From positions 44,873,472 to 44,937,471 of the forward strand of contig NC_085873.1 in assembly GCF_034702125.1 (NCBI RefSeq): a stretch of DNA of 64,000 bases, given 5' to 3'. This document shows positions 1 through 11,159 of the stretch, one piece after another; the first letter of the stretch is position 1; each line of letters starts with the position of its first letter. The notes under the pieces are model-generated. The model was not told the DNA's origin and did no database searches. It worked only from the letters and a program-made list of their open reading frames with translations. Made by a program: the position numbers and the translations under genes. Origin of the DNA: Engraulis encrasicolus. Its lineage: Eukaryota; Chordata; Actinopteri; Clupeiformes; Engraulidae.

Positions 1-86
1 TCAAGTTGAATAAAGATTTTAGTCAAAAGAAGGAAATATCGATTGCTCTAGCAAGTCTGCAGAATGGCTGAAGTTACGTATCTTAA

Positions 87-272
87 AGTGGAAATGAAGC
101 AGTGATCTGATATATATGGCAAAATAATCTATGAACCAAAATGTCAAATAAAGGAATTACAAAAACTCCGGAAAAAATCCGTTATTAAGAATAAAGCGTA
201 AACAATTTGTAGAAACGTATGTGTTTTCAACTGGTGCGCCGCCATTGTTAATGTGACGTCACCCGAATGGTA
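87..272 (+). repeat. Left terminal inverted repeat of the Kolobok-like element
   Basis: The outer 18 bp are identical to the right end. The middle is diverged. An inner conserved block holds GCGCCGCCATT (236-246) and a TCACCC..AATGGTA stretch ending near 272. The first ATG of the + strand gene lies 38 bases further in, so this repeat probably also carries its promoter (inference). Confidence 0.7.
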
Positions 273-309
273 GTCATTCTCAAGGTAGATAAACAAACAG
301 CCTAGCCAA

Positions 310-705
310 ATGGATACTAGAGAAGAGGCAGAGGACGAACGCGATCGGCCAACTGATCATTATTATCACCCTGTAGCCTATGCGTTTGAGCCTGTCAGGG
401 AAGAGCCTATAGTGGCTACTTTTCAGTCAGACAATGATGAAGACGAGACATGGGCTAATAATGATGAAGATCGTCAAGGAAGTACACAGTGGTGTATGTG
501 TGGGGCTTGCGTCCAAATGGACACACAACTGGAGAGTGTTTGCTGCCAGGAGTTGACACTTAACCATCTGAGACTAGGCCAGTGCATCACTCATAACCAG
601 CACTTCAAAATGCTGTGTCTGGAGAGAGAGGTGTTGGACGTCTCCTTAATTTTGATGAGGGACATCAGAGCTGACACGTTGGAGCGACCCGTAAACAGCT
701 GGTAG
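310..705 (+). CDS. P2X7 C-terminal (ballast) domain protein, first exon or whole short protein
   Basis: 131 residues. The N-terminal 50 are acidic and low in complexity. From about residue 60 comes the cysteine pattern of the intracellular C-terminal domain of P2X7 receptors: WCMCGAC, then VCCQE, then CITHNQHF with a following CL and the ending RADTLERPVN. The C, CC and H positions are the zinc-binding type known from the P2X7 ballast domain. No transmembrane segment or ion-channel part is present. The frame ends in NSW-stop. A possible splice donor (G/GTAGGC) overlaps the stop, so the final part of the domain, usually containing an AYRQ motif, may sit on a further exon that I could not find before the LINE at 1828. 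It lies just inside the left inverted repeat and is convergent with the THAP transposase. In fish this domain occurs in many stand-alone proteins of unknown role. Confidence 0.65.
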   Translation: MDTREEAEDERDRPTDHYYHPVAYAFEPVREEPIVATFQSDNDEDETWANNDEDRQGSTQWCMCGACVQMDTQLESVCCQELTLNHLRLGQCITHNQHFKMLCLEREVLDVSLILMRDIRADTLERPVNSW

Positions 706-1827
706 GCTTTCACAATTAATTAGCACACCGATATATGGTCAAAATACAACACGCGAAGTCCCCCTGCCTGTAATGTACAATAACTTAGCAGTCGGACTCG
801 GACATCTCAAAGCAGCTACTCAGAGCTAACGCTTAGCTCACCATAGTAGGAACTGCAATCGTTGGCTAATCCTTCGGACAAACATACCTGTCAACGTTGC
901 ATGTTCACAATTTCACTTAGTATGTTGTGTTGACAATTAAATGTTTGCTGGTAACGTTGCATTGGCATGGCAAGGCCAGCGATATATATCCACTCTTGGC
1001 ATACCGGTAGTTGAGGAACTGCAGAAGCCACCTCGTCTAAAAAGACAGTTCACAACGCACTGTTTTGTAAGAGGGGTGGGTGTGTCAACAAGAACCGAAG
1101 CCACTGGCCTCAGTGCTTGTTGACACACCCACCCCTCTTACAAATGACAGTCTGCATTGTCTAGTCCCCTCCCGTAACAATATAAATAGTCACGAGATGA
1201 TGCTGATGTCGTCGCTGTCCAGCAGCAATGTGGTATCTCCACTATTCATTGTTTTTTATTAATTCATTTATAAATCACTTTTTTTCAAAATACATAATTT
1301 CAACATTAAACTTGGTTATAACAGAGTTTATCATAGCCTACGGGCTATAGACATGGAGACTCACCAGTAGGCCCAGTAGGGTAGGCTACTGATTTATATT
1401 TCATGATGAATAGAGAATGAATTAAATAACTAAATAGTGGAGATACAAAGTTTCTACTAGACAGTGATGTACTTTCTTTCTGCCAGTCTTTACAGCCTTA
1501 CGGCTTATAGGCAGTTCAGCCTATGGTCCAGGGGTCACCTGGGGAGGAGGAACAGGATTCCACTACCAGCCTGTGTTGTCGGTGCCATCCGGACTGTTTA
1601 TCCCTCCCCACAATACTGTGGCTTTGAATTTTATAACATGTGATTTAGGAAATAAAAAATGGTATATATACACGCTATGAATAATTCTGCTGTGTACTTT
1701 ATTCATTGCCAACCAAACAATTAGTTGTTTAAACAGTTTACATGTATTAGTAATTAATATTTACATTAAGTATTTCACATATTTGTAATTTCTTTTTTCA
1801 TCAGCACAAGTTACTAAAAACAATAAT
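706..1827 (+). other. Internal part of the Kolobok-like element without a recognised gene
   Basis: Contains a strong hairpin (1064-1144) and a plausible coding-like stretch around 1489-1650 (open in one frame, Gly/Pro-rich, ending near an AATAAA at about 1650) that could be a last exon of the + strand gene. I could not match it to any family. Nothing else is supported. Confidence 0.4.
1064..1144. repeat. Perfect 29-bp inverted repeat with 23-bp loop
   Basis: Arms 1064-1092 and 1116-1144 are exact reverse complements, containing GAGGGGTGGGTGTGTCAAC and its complement. The loop is 1093-1115. An RNA of either strand would fold into a long uninterrupted stem. The arm explains the similar predicted peptides starting MCQQ on both strands, so neither is a gene. 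Confidence 0.9.
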
Positions 1828-3390
1828 AATAATAATAATAATTGTATTTGTATAGTGGCTGGGCCTAGCATAAGTCATAGATAGTCACACAGAGATTGGG
1901 CGCTCAGGTGCGGCCCCTGGTGGCATCAGGGGTGAGGAAAAACTCCCTTTCGCTTGAATCATAATTTGTAGGGGGGGAAAAAAGCTCAGTGAGGTCTGAA
2001 AAAAAAAACCTATAGTCAGGAAGAAACCTCAGGCAGAGACCAGCGGCCACCTAGGGGAGCCCCCTGCCAGGGCTGGTTGTGAGCAGTAAGGACGCTGCGG
2101 CAGCTGGGACACTATGACGCCTTGGCAGCTAGGAGTTGGCAAGGATGAAGAGGTGGGTCTTCAGCTGCTTCTTGAAGGAGTCGACAGAGCTGGCTGATCG
2201 GATCTCGATGGGGAGGGCGTTCCATCTCTTGGGCGCATAGCAAACGAATGCGGCGTCGCTGATCTTTTGCGGGGGGTGGGGGTCCTTAGCAGCTTGGCAT
2301 CAGTGGACCTGAGAGCTTGAGCAGGGGCATAAAAAGAGAGCATGTCAGAGATATAACTAGGGGAAAGACCATTGTAATCGGCATAGCTATGCAAATCAAC
2401 ATTGTGCTCTCTGATGATGGAGCCCAGGGGCAACATATAGAGAGAGAAGAGGAGAGCAACTCCAAAAGGCACATCATACTTGTTGGAGACGTATTCTCCG
2501 ATGGTGACAAAAAACTGCCTTCCTGTAATATATGTTTTGAACCACTCTAAGACGTGGCCGGACAGTCCTACCCAAGATTCAAGGCGGTCAATTACTATGT
2601 TATGGTCTATTGCAGGGATGTCAAACTCAAATTGACAGAGGGCCAAAATCAAAATATGGAACGAAGTCGCGGGCCGAGCTCAAGATTTTTTTAAATATAT
2701 GGACTACAATCGTTCAGGTACACACTTAATACTCATAGTTAAATCTCACACACTGGCACATATTGTGTTGCATAGGAGTGTGAGCTGTGTCATTGGCCTG
2801 GGCCCGCTCATACTTCTGAGAAACATCAAATTTCATGTTCAAGTCCTGGTACACTGTACATTCATAATGTATGAGGGCCAACTGTAATACACATTTGAAA
2901 TTACCTCGCGGGCCAAATAAAATGGCTCCGCGGGTCAGATTTGGCCCCCGGGCCTGAGTTTGACACCCCTGCTCTATTGTGTCAAAGGCTGCACTGAGGT
3001 CGAGGAGGATAAGTGCTGAAACTTTGTTAGCGGCAGTGCTGAGCCTAAGATCACTTATTATTTTGGTTAGTGCTGTTTCAGTGCTATGGTTGGCTCTAAA
3101 GCCTGATTGGAATTTTTCCAAGATATCATTCCCAGCCAGATGTTGATTAAGCTGTTTAAATACAACTTTTTCTAGTACCTTGCTTATAAAGGGGAGGTTT
3201 GATATAGGTCTGTAGTTGTTTAAAATAATTCTGATCTAAATTTGTCTTTTTTAGGAGTGGCTTTACCATGGCTGTTTTGAATGAGCTTGGAAAAATGCCT
3301 GTAAGCATAGAGGTGTTAACAATTTGCAGTAAAGGTGCTGCTAAGCAACCAAGTATGTTTTTTAGCAGATATGTGGGGATCGCGTCAAGG
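1828..3390 (-). mobile_element. L2-like LINE fragment (reverse transcriptase), internally deleted
   Basis: Read on the minus strand, translated pieces match the reverse transcriptase of fish L2-type LINEs: an upstream part (about 3390-3240, ...GIFPSSFKTAMVKPLLKK), then FQSGFRANHSTETAL and LLDLSAAFDTI, then LFSLYMLPLGSII and HSYAD. It then jumps to the extreme C-terminal part (YISDMLSFYAP, LRSTDAKLL) without the thumb region, so there is an internal deletion. The 3' UTR follows and the tail is (AAT)n at 1828-1846 next to ATTGTATTTGTATA. Several frame breaks are present. A hAT MITE sits inside the catalytic region. The 5' truncation point abuts the minisatellite at 3391. Confidence 0.75.
2613..2971. 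mobile_element. hAT-type MITE nested in the LINE
   Basis: Ends CAGGGATGTCAAACTCA and TGAGTTTGACACCCCTG are inverted repeats. Flanking 8-mers GTCTATTG (2605-2612) and CTCTATTG (2972-2979) differ at one base, fitting the 8-bp hAT target duplication. It splits the LINE reverse transcriptase right after LLDLSAAFDTI. A second copy lies at 35363-35675. Confidence 0.8.
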
Positions 3391-3791
3391 CTGGGCTGGG
3401 CTGGTCTACGCGGGGCTGGGCTGGTCTATGCGGGGCTGGGCGTTGCAGTGCTGTGCTACGCTGGGCTGGGCGTTGCAGTGCGGTGTTGGACTGAGCTGGT
3501 CTACGCTGGGCTGGTCTACGCGGGGCTGGGCTGGTCTACGCTGGGCTGGTCTACGCGGGGCTGGGCTGGTCTACGCTGGGCTGGGCGTTGCAGTGCGGTG
3601 TTGGACTGGGCTGGGCTGGGCTACGCTGGGCTGGGCGTTGCAGTGCTGGGCTGAGCTGGGCTGGGCTGGGCGTTGCAGTGCTGTGTTGGACTGGGCTGGG
3701 CTACGCGGGGCTGGGCGTTGCAGTGCTGGGCTGGGCTGGGCTATGCTGGGCTGGGCTGGGCTGGGCTGGTCTACGCTGGGCTGGGCTACCG
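3391..3791. repeat. GC-rich minisatellite (GGGCTGGGCTRCGC-type units)
   Basis: About 400 bases of variable tandem units built from GGGCTGG, CTACGC and GGGCGTTGCAGTGC(T/G). Open in several frames, giving low-complexity Gly/Trp/Ala chains on + and Gln-Pro-Ser-Ala chains on -; I do not regard these as proteins. It starts where the LINE ends and stops where the transposase reading frame breaks off. Confidence 0.9.
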
Positions 3792-6333
3792 ATGGGTGGC
3801 AATCTGTTGCCAAGACTGAGATTGAAATTCCATGCTCCATGAGCTTGGTAAGGCATCGATGTAGGCCCTCCACCTCAAGCCAGCAGCTGTTTTTGACTTC
3901 AGCAACATTTACGGTCTCCTGGGCCACGACTACAACAGACTTGGTGTCATTGAGGGAGTATGAGCCGTATGATGCATTGTGACCTGGGCTGTCGTAACGT
4001 GAATCTCCTGACACCATCAAGGGCTCCTCGCTCACTGTGCTCATTACTGCATCATTATGCAAACACCATGTCTCATTGACAACTGGGATGACATAGGCTT
4101 TCTGGATGTTAAACCACTGCCTCTTTGAGAGGCTATCCAACTGAAGTGCCTCGCAGACCTCCATGAATGGAGTGCATTCATTTCCCGTGACAAACACAGC
4201 TGTAGGGATGGAGACATTGCATTCCATGACACCTCGCAAAAGGGGTTGGGAAGTCCAGTTGTAAGTGTGGCCATCAATGCACTCTGTAACAACTCTCATT
4301 CCGAAACCAATTCTGCGAACCTCAGGTGGTTGCACTAAACACTTCCCACAGTTCTCCCAGTGGCACACATTGAAGAGCTTCAAAAGATGTTCAGTCGTAA
4401 CAATGCTCTTTCGGTCACTGGAGACACTGACCTCCTCATCCTCTTCATCGATAAAACTAGTGTCTGTATCTTCTTCACTCAGTGAAAATTCAAAATCATC
4501 CAAAGGCATGTCTTCATGGACTGACTCCTCACTCATCGAAGAGAGTGATGCTGTACTTTCCTGTGGTGATGAAGCCCTTGGTGTTGTGATGTTCTCCAGA
4601 CTGAAACCATCAAGGAATGTGCTGTAGGAGTGGTCATTAATGACACTTTGCCAGTTGTAAATGTCCTCAGTCACGGTTCCCTGACTTCTAAGTTCCGGTA
4701 GTACTGGATCAGTCTGGGTGCTGGCGTCCACTTTTCTGCTGCTGCCGTCGACACTGCTGCCGCTGCCCTGCCTTCTTGGACCCTCCACCAATGGTGCCAT
4801 CATCTTAAAAAAAGAAACACACACACACACACAAACACACACATTATACACAATGCTACACACAATTTTGTTGCCTTCAATGACAGTGGTAGCCTACTGG
4901 CAAGAAAATTCTTGACACTAAATTAAATAACTTTAAATTACACTTTTTTCCCCCTGGATTATACATTTATAAAATCATTGCTTATTCATTTTCCCTTGCT
5001 GGTGATCACTTAATTAACACAGTAGTGGCAATAGATGTGGTTAACACCTGCGTCTTTTTTTCTATTTCGCACAGTTTTGTTTAGCGCTCGATCGAGAGTG
5101 CAGTACTATCCGGTTGACGCACCTGCGCCCATGAAGGATGTGTCCAAAAGATTTATAGATTTCTGTCCATGACAGAAGAGCACACAGAGTGACATGAAAG
5201 CGAGTCTTGATTGCCCTCTGATCGACTTGCCTTCCCGTAGCCTGGTATTTGGGCTCATGATCATTATCCTAACTCCCGTCCTCCCTTATGCTTGTTCCCT
5301 GATGATGTCGTCATTGGCGAGACAAGTTTAAGTCAGTATCTTGCATAAGTACAATTCATAAGTCAATTTCTCATTTGCCATCACGGTGTTGAACGGAAAA
5401 ATGCACACCAAAAGGTGGCGGCTGGAAAACGTCACTTTTCTCTAGGGGTGGCCGAATGAGTAGCGATAAACGCAAGCCAAGGGCGGGAGCTTGGATAATG
5501 GAGTGCTCCTTTCACCAGTGTGAGTCGAGCGGTTGTGGTGAGCAGCCACACTTGTCTGTTCTCTCAAAAGCTTATACATGGCTAAAGAAACAGACCTTCC
5601 ATATTCATTTCTTCTGAATGCATAACGGTGACGACCCCACTAACTAAACCAGTCGACCCATGCCAAACTTGTATCCCGTAGCTCTAGCTGTACAGCTAGC
5701 TTCATCTTTGAATATAACTAAACAACACATTTCCGAGAATTCACTATCTCTCGACAGGAGTGAAAAGCAGTTGGTCTGACTTGGAAACTTGGCCGAATAA
5801 CAAAATAGACATTTCATCTTGGATATGGATACTGATATCATTTTCAAGTCGGTAGAATAACAGCTTACCTCTCTTTCCTCTGCCTGGCAAGCGCGTTTAT
5901 GTGCTCGGTCTCGGCGCCCAATGGCAGAGCCTGACAGCTCAGATGTCGTGGGTCTGTCAGTCTCTCCGACACTGTATCCGCTGAAGTCAAAAATTGAGGG
6001 TACAGCATCTGGTTTCAAACGACTGGTAGTGTGCCAAACAAATTGCCCCTCATCCGTAAATGATCCCTCTTTCAAATAATCACTCTCCAAGAAATGTTTA
6101 CTGCAGACCCTCTGCCCAGTTCCGCTTGGCGGGTGCTTGCGCTTCAGAGCTGCCAGCCATCTCTTAAATGCATCGGGTTTTTTGTCAGGATCAGGAAATA
6201 AATGAAAATGAATGTCTTTCGATTTGACCCTGTAGTACTCATTAGAGCATCCGGGGGCGATACAAAAGGATCCCCCCCACTTACGATAAACACCTACCAT
6301 ATTTGCCATACTTGTTTGATAGCTTAGCTTCAC
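3792..6333 (-). pseudogene. THAP-domain Kolobok-like transposase, C-terminus lost
   Basis: Two exons fit. Exon 1 (6333-5869) encodes a THAP zinc finger: FCIAPGC, a FHLFP stretch, VCSKHF and the AVPSIF box, matching the C2CH DNA-binding fold. It ends at a GTAAGC donor. Exon 2 begins after a polypyrimidine-AAG acceptor at 4803, in the same phase. It has an acidic Ser-rich linker, then a conserved block (HWENCGKC, WTSQP), then GDSRYDSPGH..YGSY and LATDCHPS, which resemble the first two acidic catalytic motifs of the large THAP-linked DDE family of fish and cnidarians. The frame then enters the minisatellite, so the rest of the catalytic core, including the last acidic residue, is missing. The THAP finger would bind the inverted repeats. 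A donor variant within exon 2 or a host-recruited THAP protein are less likely readings. Confidence 0.7.
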
Positions 6334-6377
6334 AATGAATGCAAGCTAACGGTATGATCGAATCAAGTTGTCAGCTA

Positions 6378-6553
6378 TACCATTTGGGTGATGTAAGCAA
6401 AAATAATGGCGGCGCCCTAGTGGTCGAAGTCGGTATTAAAATGTAATTTTCCAACGAAACCGCTTGAATTTATGATTTACTGATTTGCCTCTCACATTTT
6501 AAAACAAATATGCCGCTGAAAATGTGTTCGTGTGCCACTGCTTCATTTCCACT
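6378..6553 (-). repeat. Right terminal inverted repeat of the Kolobok-like element
   Basis: Reverse complement shares AGTGGAAATGAAGCAGTG with the left end, plus the GCGCCGCCATT block (6405-6415) and a CACCCAAATGGTA stretch (to 6378). The transposase start codon lies 45 bases inside it. Confidence 0.7.
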
Positions 6554-7054
6554 TTAAGTTTTACCTCTTAAGGCTGCAGCAAATGAAAAATAGCCTATGT
6601 GCACTTCCCTCCTAGCCAAGGTATTACTGTAGTTATCAAAAATCCCTTTATTCGAAGATATGAAGTAGAATAGGATAAAATGGCAGGCTGTAGGGTTTTC
6701 AGCTGTAGGGCATGGTAACTAAAGATGTTTACCAAGTCAGCAGCATGCATGTGTGAGTCACTTCATACACTCGCCCCCCACTTAATTTTGTACATGGCGA
6801 TGTTTGGCACATGGACAAATTAACTGCCTGGGTTCTCAATTATCTGAACAGACTTTACAAATAAGAGTCTTGTGCTCATGTAAGTCAGAGTGTTGTCATA
6901 TTTTTACATGGAGGAAAACTTTCAGCTAGCACAGGTTGAGTCTACATACTGTACAGTAGCTGATATGAATAGCTGATATGTCTATTTCTACATAGCTGAA
7001 AAGACGCTTCACTTGACGCTTCACATTCTAAAGGAAGAGACAAGGAGAATGATA

Positions 7055-7422
7055 TAAGGCCCGACCGATATATCGGCCCCACCGATATATCGGGCCGATA
7101 TTTAGCATTTTTGGGATATCAGTATCGGCCATACTTTCAATAAATTTCCACCGATAAGCTTGTATAACTTTCACAACCAATTTTGCAGCCGCTTCGTTCT
7201 AATTGCATCTTCTGTTCTGCTCTCCCCACTTTGAGTCCATGAGAGTTCATTATTATAACTGAATATATGTGTATATATAATAAAAAATAATTCATATTTC
7301 ATTACATTTTATTATGAACAATATTTCTATATATCGGTTGCAAATATTGGTTATCGGCCTCCCATTTCCATAAATATTGGTATCTGTATCGGCCCTGAAA
7401 AAAACACATCGGTCGAGCCCTA
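7055..7422. mobile_element. hAT-type MITE, perfect 8-bp target duplication
   Basis: Starts TAAGGCCCGACCGAT and ends ATCGGTCGAGCCCTA. Flanked by GAATGATA on both sides (7047-7054 and 7423-7430). Rich in ATCGG/CCGAT words throughout. No coding capacity. Confidence 0.85.
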
Positions 7423-7862
7423 GAATGATACATGTATCCCCTTTTTTAATATCTTGTCAATCGCGCCTCCTCCATGTTTTCCCCCATGTCAATAATGTTG
7501 CTGCTGACATTCACACAGAAATTCCTTCATGTCCAACATAGTGAATACAGTAGATAGCAAATTTGATGCATGATTTTCAAGCATATCTGAGTTTGCAATT
7601 ATTAGAACAGATTTAATATGGACCAAATGTATGAGCCTTTTCTACTCAGCTTAACCAAAGATATCAGAGTCAGAAGCTTAGATCTAATTATTAGGCCTGC
7701 TGGGCTATTCTCAATATATTTCGACTCTGTTCAGTTTTGCATAACATGAATATATGAAATAATTTTTCATCCTTTTTGTTCTTTTTCTTTGAATCCCTTT
7801 TTAATCCTCTTTGAAAGTCTCATGTGCCTGGATCAGTGAAAGCCTCAGACAAGCCATTGGAA
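7423..7862. other. No gene seen
   Basis: AT-rich unique-looking sequence without long frames, splice-supported exons or clear repeats. Confidence 0.5.
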
Positions 7863-8742
7863 AGCACACATGCGCGGGCTTGTACACACACGCACACTCT
7901 GACACACACACGCACGCGCGCACACACACTGCTCTCTCTCTCTAAAGGGCGCGGAGGGCAGACCTGTAAGGTGTATCCTGCTGTGATCTCTAATTAATCA
8001 GGATTAGCTACTGAATGACTCATGAGGACACATGGGGCTGCAGCCATTGTCACACCCCGGACACACACACACATACACACATTCTCTCTCACACACTCAC
8101 AAGTACACACACGCACACACAGAGGCACTGCCCCTAGGACAAAGGTGCTAGATAGGTACAGCCCGAGAGCAGTAGCTCACTTTGGTGATAGAAGAGATTG
8201 TAGCTAACGGGAGAGGGAGCACAAGAAAGGATGGATGATACTGCATACATGCACACACGCACACTTACACACAGGTGTGAGGGCTCAACCTTTAGCAGTG
8301 ATGGAGCGTTGGACTGGCCCTGATAATATTGATCTACTGCTTGGTTTCCTGATGGCACTACTCACACGCACACACACACACACACACACACAAAGACAGA
8401 TGCAGTTGCAAGATGGAATTACTTTAAAACGCTCTCAGGCCAAGACGTTCCCATAAAATATGTTTTACACACACACATGCATACATACTCACACACACAC
8501 ACACACACGCATACTCTCACACACACACACACACACATTCTCTTTCCCCCACACACATTCTCAGCTTCCTGAGCCCCTGGGCCCCAACACCTCTCTGTGT
8601 CTGTACACATGACAACAAACATCGCCAATCGATGTGGATGCACTGGTCTTAGCCAAGGCGCTTTATCTCTGCTGTGTGTGTGTGCATTTGTGTGTGTGTG
8701 CCTGCATGCACGTATGTAGGTGTGTGTGTGTGTGTGTGTGTG
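7863..8742. repeat. Cluster of AC/GT microsatellites
   Basis: Several interrupted (CA)n runs (about 7880-7930, 8060-8120, 8360-8395, 8480-8540) and a (GT)n run at 8711-8742. They create spurious His/Thr-rich and Cys/Val-rich frames on both strands. Confidence 0.85.
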
Positions 8743-9289
8743 TTGGTTTATCTCAGCTGTTATATTTATTGGGGGTGTTGTGAGATTCCTGTGTGCACCA
8801 AACGTCTTTGCTAGAGGGGATTGTATGTTGTGGCTCCTGTTCGTGTTTTGAAATCCCCCCCCCAAAAGCACACAAAAATATAGACTCATGAGGCAATAAA
8901 TTAGTTATGTAAATGTGTAAATTCAAAAAGTTGTTGGTATTGTTAGATGATGGCTCATTGCTCGGCAACCATGTTTGCAATACTACATGAAATGTTAACA
9001 ATACCTATTCTCTCCTGTTGCACTGATGATAGCTAATTGTAATTGCAACTATCGTGTCTAACGGCTGTTTCCTTTAGGAAAAAGAGGGATCGCATACCAA
9101 TAAAGTCTTTCTCGAGGTGCTGGCTTTCTGAGCATACAAATGTTAAAGAAAATGAAAAGAATGCCGCACAGTCTGCTTCATGTTTTATTGGTGAAGTGAC
9201 ATTTCGGCCGTCTGGTTGTTTGACAAACGGCTGTTTCCTGTCAGTTCAATCAGAGAATAGTATATGAGAGAGAGATAAATCAGACGGGA

Positions 9290-9720
9290 TCTTTTCCGGT
9301 ATCCACTTTACGTCAGGTGAACACCCCTTTAGGAGACCTTCGATTAGGAGACCTTCAGAGTCTTGAGGTTGAGAATAAATGGAGTCCCCTTAGCGCTGTA
9401 GATGGCGGTAGCGCACGTCTTGTGCCAACACCGCGAAAAGAGAAGAAGGAGGGACAACGCACCCAAAAATACTGAATCAAACCAAGATAACGCAAAACAC
9501 GCCCACTCAATGCATAAGCGTCTGCTCAAGTTGGGTCTCCTAAGGGGGCGTTGTCCCCTACTTCTTTTTCTCTTTTTGAGGTGTTTGCGCAAGACGTGCG
9601 CTACCGCCATCTACAGCGCTAAGGGGAATTCATTGATTCTCAACCTCAGGACTCCGAAGGTCTCCTAACCGAAGGTCTCCTAAAGGGGCGTTCACCCGAC
9701 ATAAAGTGGATACCGGAAAA
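9290..9720. repeat. Foldback element with arms of about 175 bp
   Basis: The left arm begins CTTTTCCGGTATCCACTTTA and the right arm ends with its reverse complement. Similarity continues inward through GGAGACC repeats and GCGCTGTAGATGGCGGTAGC. The centre (about 9465-9545) is single copy. A partial copy with the centre and right arm only is at 52165-52455. Mirror-image peptides on the two strands, both starting MAVAHVL, come from the arms and are not genes. Confidence 0.8.
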
Positions 9721-9739
9721 GAAACAAAATGACGCTTCT

Positions 9740-11150
9740 TGTTAGATCCAGCTTCTTTGACGCACCCTTAGGAGACTGAATTTTGAGCACACTCCTTTGT
9801 AATGGATGGGCGGGTTTTAACATATCTTACTCTACTAGACGATTCTTTGGAACAATCAATCAGAATGAAGAGACACGCCCACTTCCTGGTTGGCTGTGAG
9901 GACTAAATAGGCAAATATCACCACTGCTAGAGGTGTCGACATGGGGGGACAAAGACGATGAGAATTGGGTCCTTATTATATTGTATGTATTAGGCTGGGG
10001 GGGCCTTTCAGACAACTTTGTCCTGGGCCGGACCAAAGCTGTCAGCGGACCTAACCACGGCAGGTGTGTTATTGTTCTTTTGCTTGTTGACAGGGAGGGA
10101 ATACTTGGGATGGAGGTGTCTCTTAAGCAACTTGGGATGCTGTGCACAGCGCTGCCCTCCCCACCTCCTCATTCTTCACTCTTCGCCACGGAGACGGGGG
10201 TTGCCAAGGGCGACAGGTGAGGAAGGGAGAACAACTCTGCACTGCGATAGAGAGACAGAAGGATGGAGACAAGGAAGGAACAAAAGAGAGGAGGGAAACA
10301 AAAGAGTGAAGTAGATATAGGAAAGAGAGGAAGACAAGAGGCCTTTCATTATGTGTTCCCAGTGGGTACTATATAGGGTGGCCATCGGTCTGTTTTTACG
10401 ACCTGTTCACGACGTCTGTGTGTCCCTCTCTTTGTCTTTCCTTTCCTCCTAGCCTTTTGCGTATGGCCTCGAGATGCGAGGCAACGTCATTGACGCAAAC
10501 TAGACCTTCACAGTCGGTCGCGTTTCCGATATCTGCGGCCGCCATGTTACTCCAGATTTAACCCCAGACTTCGCACAGCGAATTAACTGTGTATTGCTGT
10601 CGCCTTATGTCGGGGAAATCCCCGTGCTATTAGTGTTATTGCGGTCCATAGCCCTGTATGAAGTGCATTAACTGACTGTATGAAAGTTAAGCAAAAAGAC
10701 GGCGTTCATCTCGCGTCCGTTCTGTTCGGCTTTGGTATGTTTGACGCCTGATGATCATGTCCACAGGAATGTTTCTGCTCCCACCAGCCTGCAGAGGTGT
10801 CAGCAGACCAGAAATAATTTTTTTTTAAAATCTTACACTATGAGATGAACTATGTGTTTCTAGTCCTTCAGCAAATATATTTTCTTCCTATTGTACACAC
10901 TATATTTATAGCTAATAATGTCATGATGTTATTTTTCAGAGAGCCAATGGCGACTTTCAGCTAATTTATTTTGGCAACACCCAACCCTATTCCTATGCTG
11001 CCCTTACCGGAGTTCCCGCTGATATTCCCTTGCCATAATAAATTCACTGCAAGTCGCTATATGACATCAAAATGTCACACATGACACGGTGTAGTCTTTC
11101 AAAAGGGAAGTGCTACTTCATAGAAATGAGAGCTCATCTGCTGCCCTGCT
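9740..11150. other. No gene seen; short low-confidence repeats only
   Basis: Mixed composition with CG-containing patches around 10480-10740 and a purine-rich stretch at 10240-10340. Frames are short and overlap on both strands. No family was recognised. Confidence 0.5.
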
Positions 11151-11159
11151 ATGGAAAAC

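Larger units (their letters stand above)
87..6553 (-). mobile_element. Kolobok-like DNA transposon, interrupted copy, TTAA target site
   Basis: The first and last 18 bases form a perfect inverted repeat (AGTGGAAATGAAGCAGTG at 87-104 and its reverse complement at 6536-6553). Each end is flanked by TTAA (83-86 and 6554-6557), the target duplication known for Kolobok and piggyBac elements. A second shared block, GCGCCGCCATT followed by a TCACCC-AATGGTA stretch, lies about 140-150 bases inside each end. The element holds a THAP-domain transposase gene on the minus strand and a P2X7-ballast-domain gene on the plus strand. THAP plus TTAA favours Kolobok over piggyBac. It is not intact: an L2-like LINE (1828-3390) and a minisatellite (3391-3791) lie between the genes. 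The strand given is that of the transposase. Confidence 0.75.

Noticed and set aside
937..1262. Three peptide frames starting MCQQ or MFAGN on both strands
   Set aside because: They are mirror images caused by the perfect inverted repeat at 1064-1144.
3268..3982. Long Gly/Trp/Ala-rich frames on +
   Set aside because: Translation of the minisatellite; no non-repetitive conserved part.
8022..8889. His/Thr-rich and Val/Cys-rich frames
   Set aside because: Microsatellite translations on both strands.
9344..9668. Twin frames MAVAHVL on + and -
   Set aside because: Arms of the foldback element; not independent genes.
9860..10385. Overlapping frames near 10 kb
   Set aside because: Present on both strands without domain signature or splice support.
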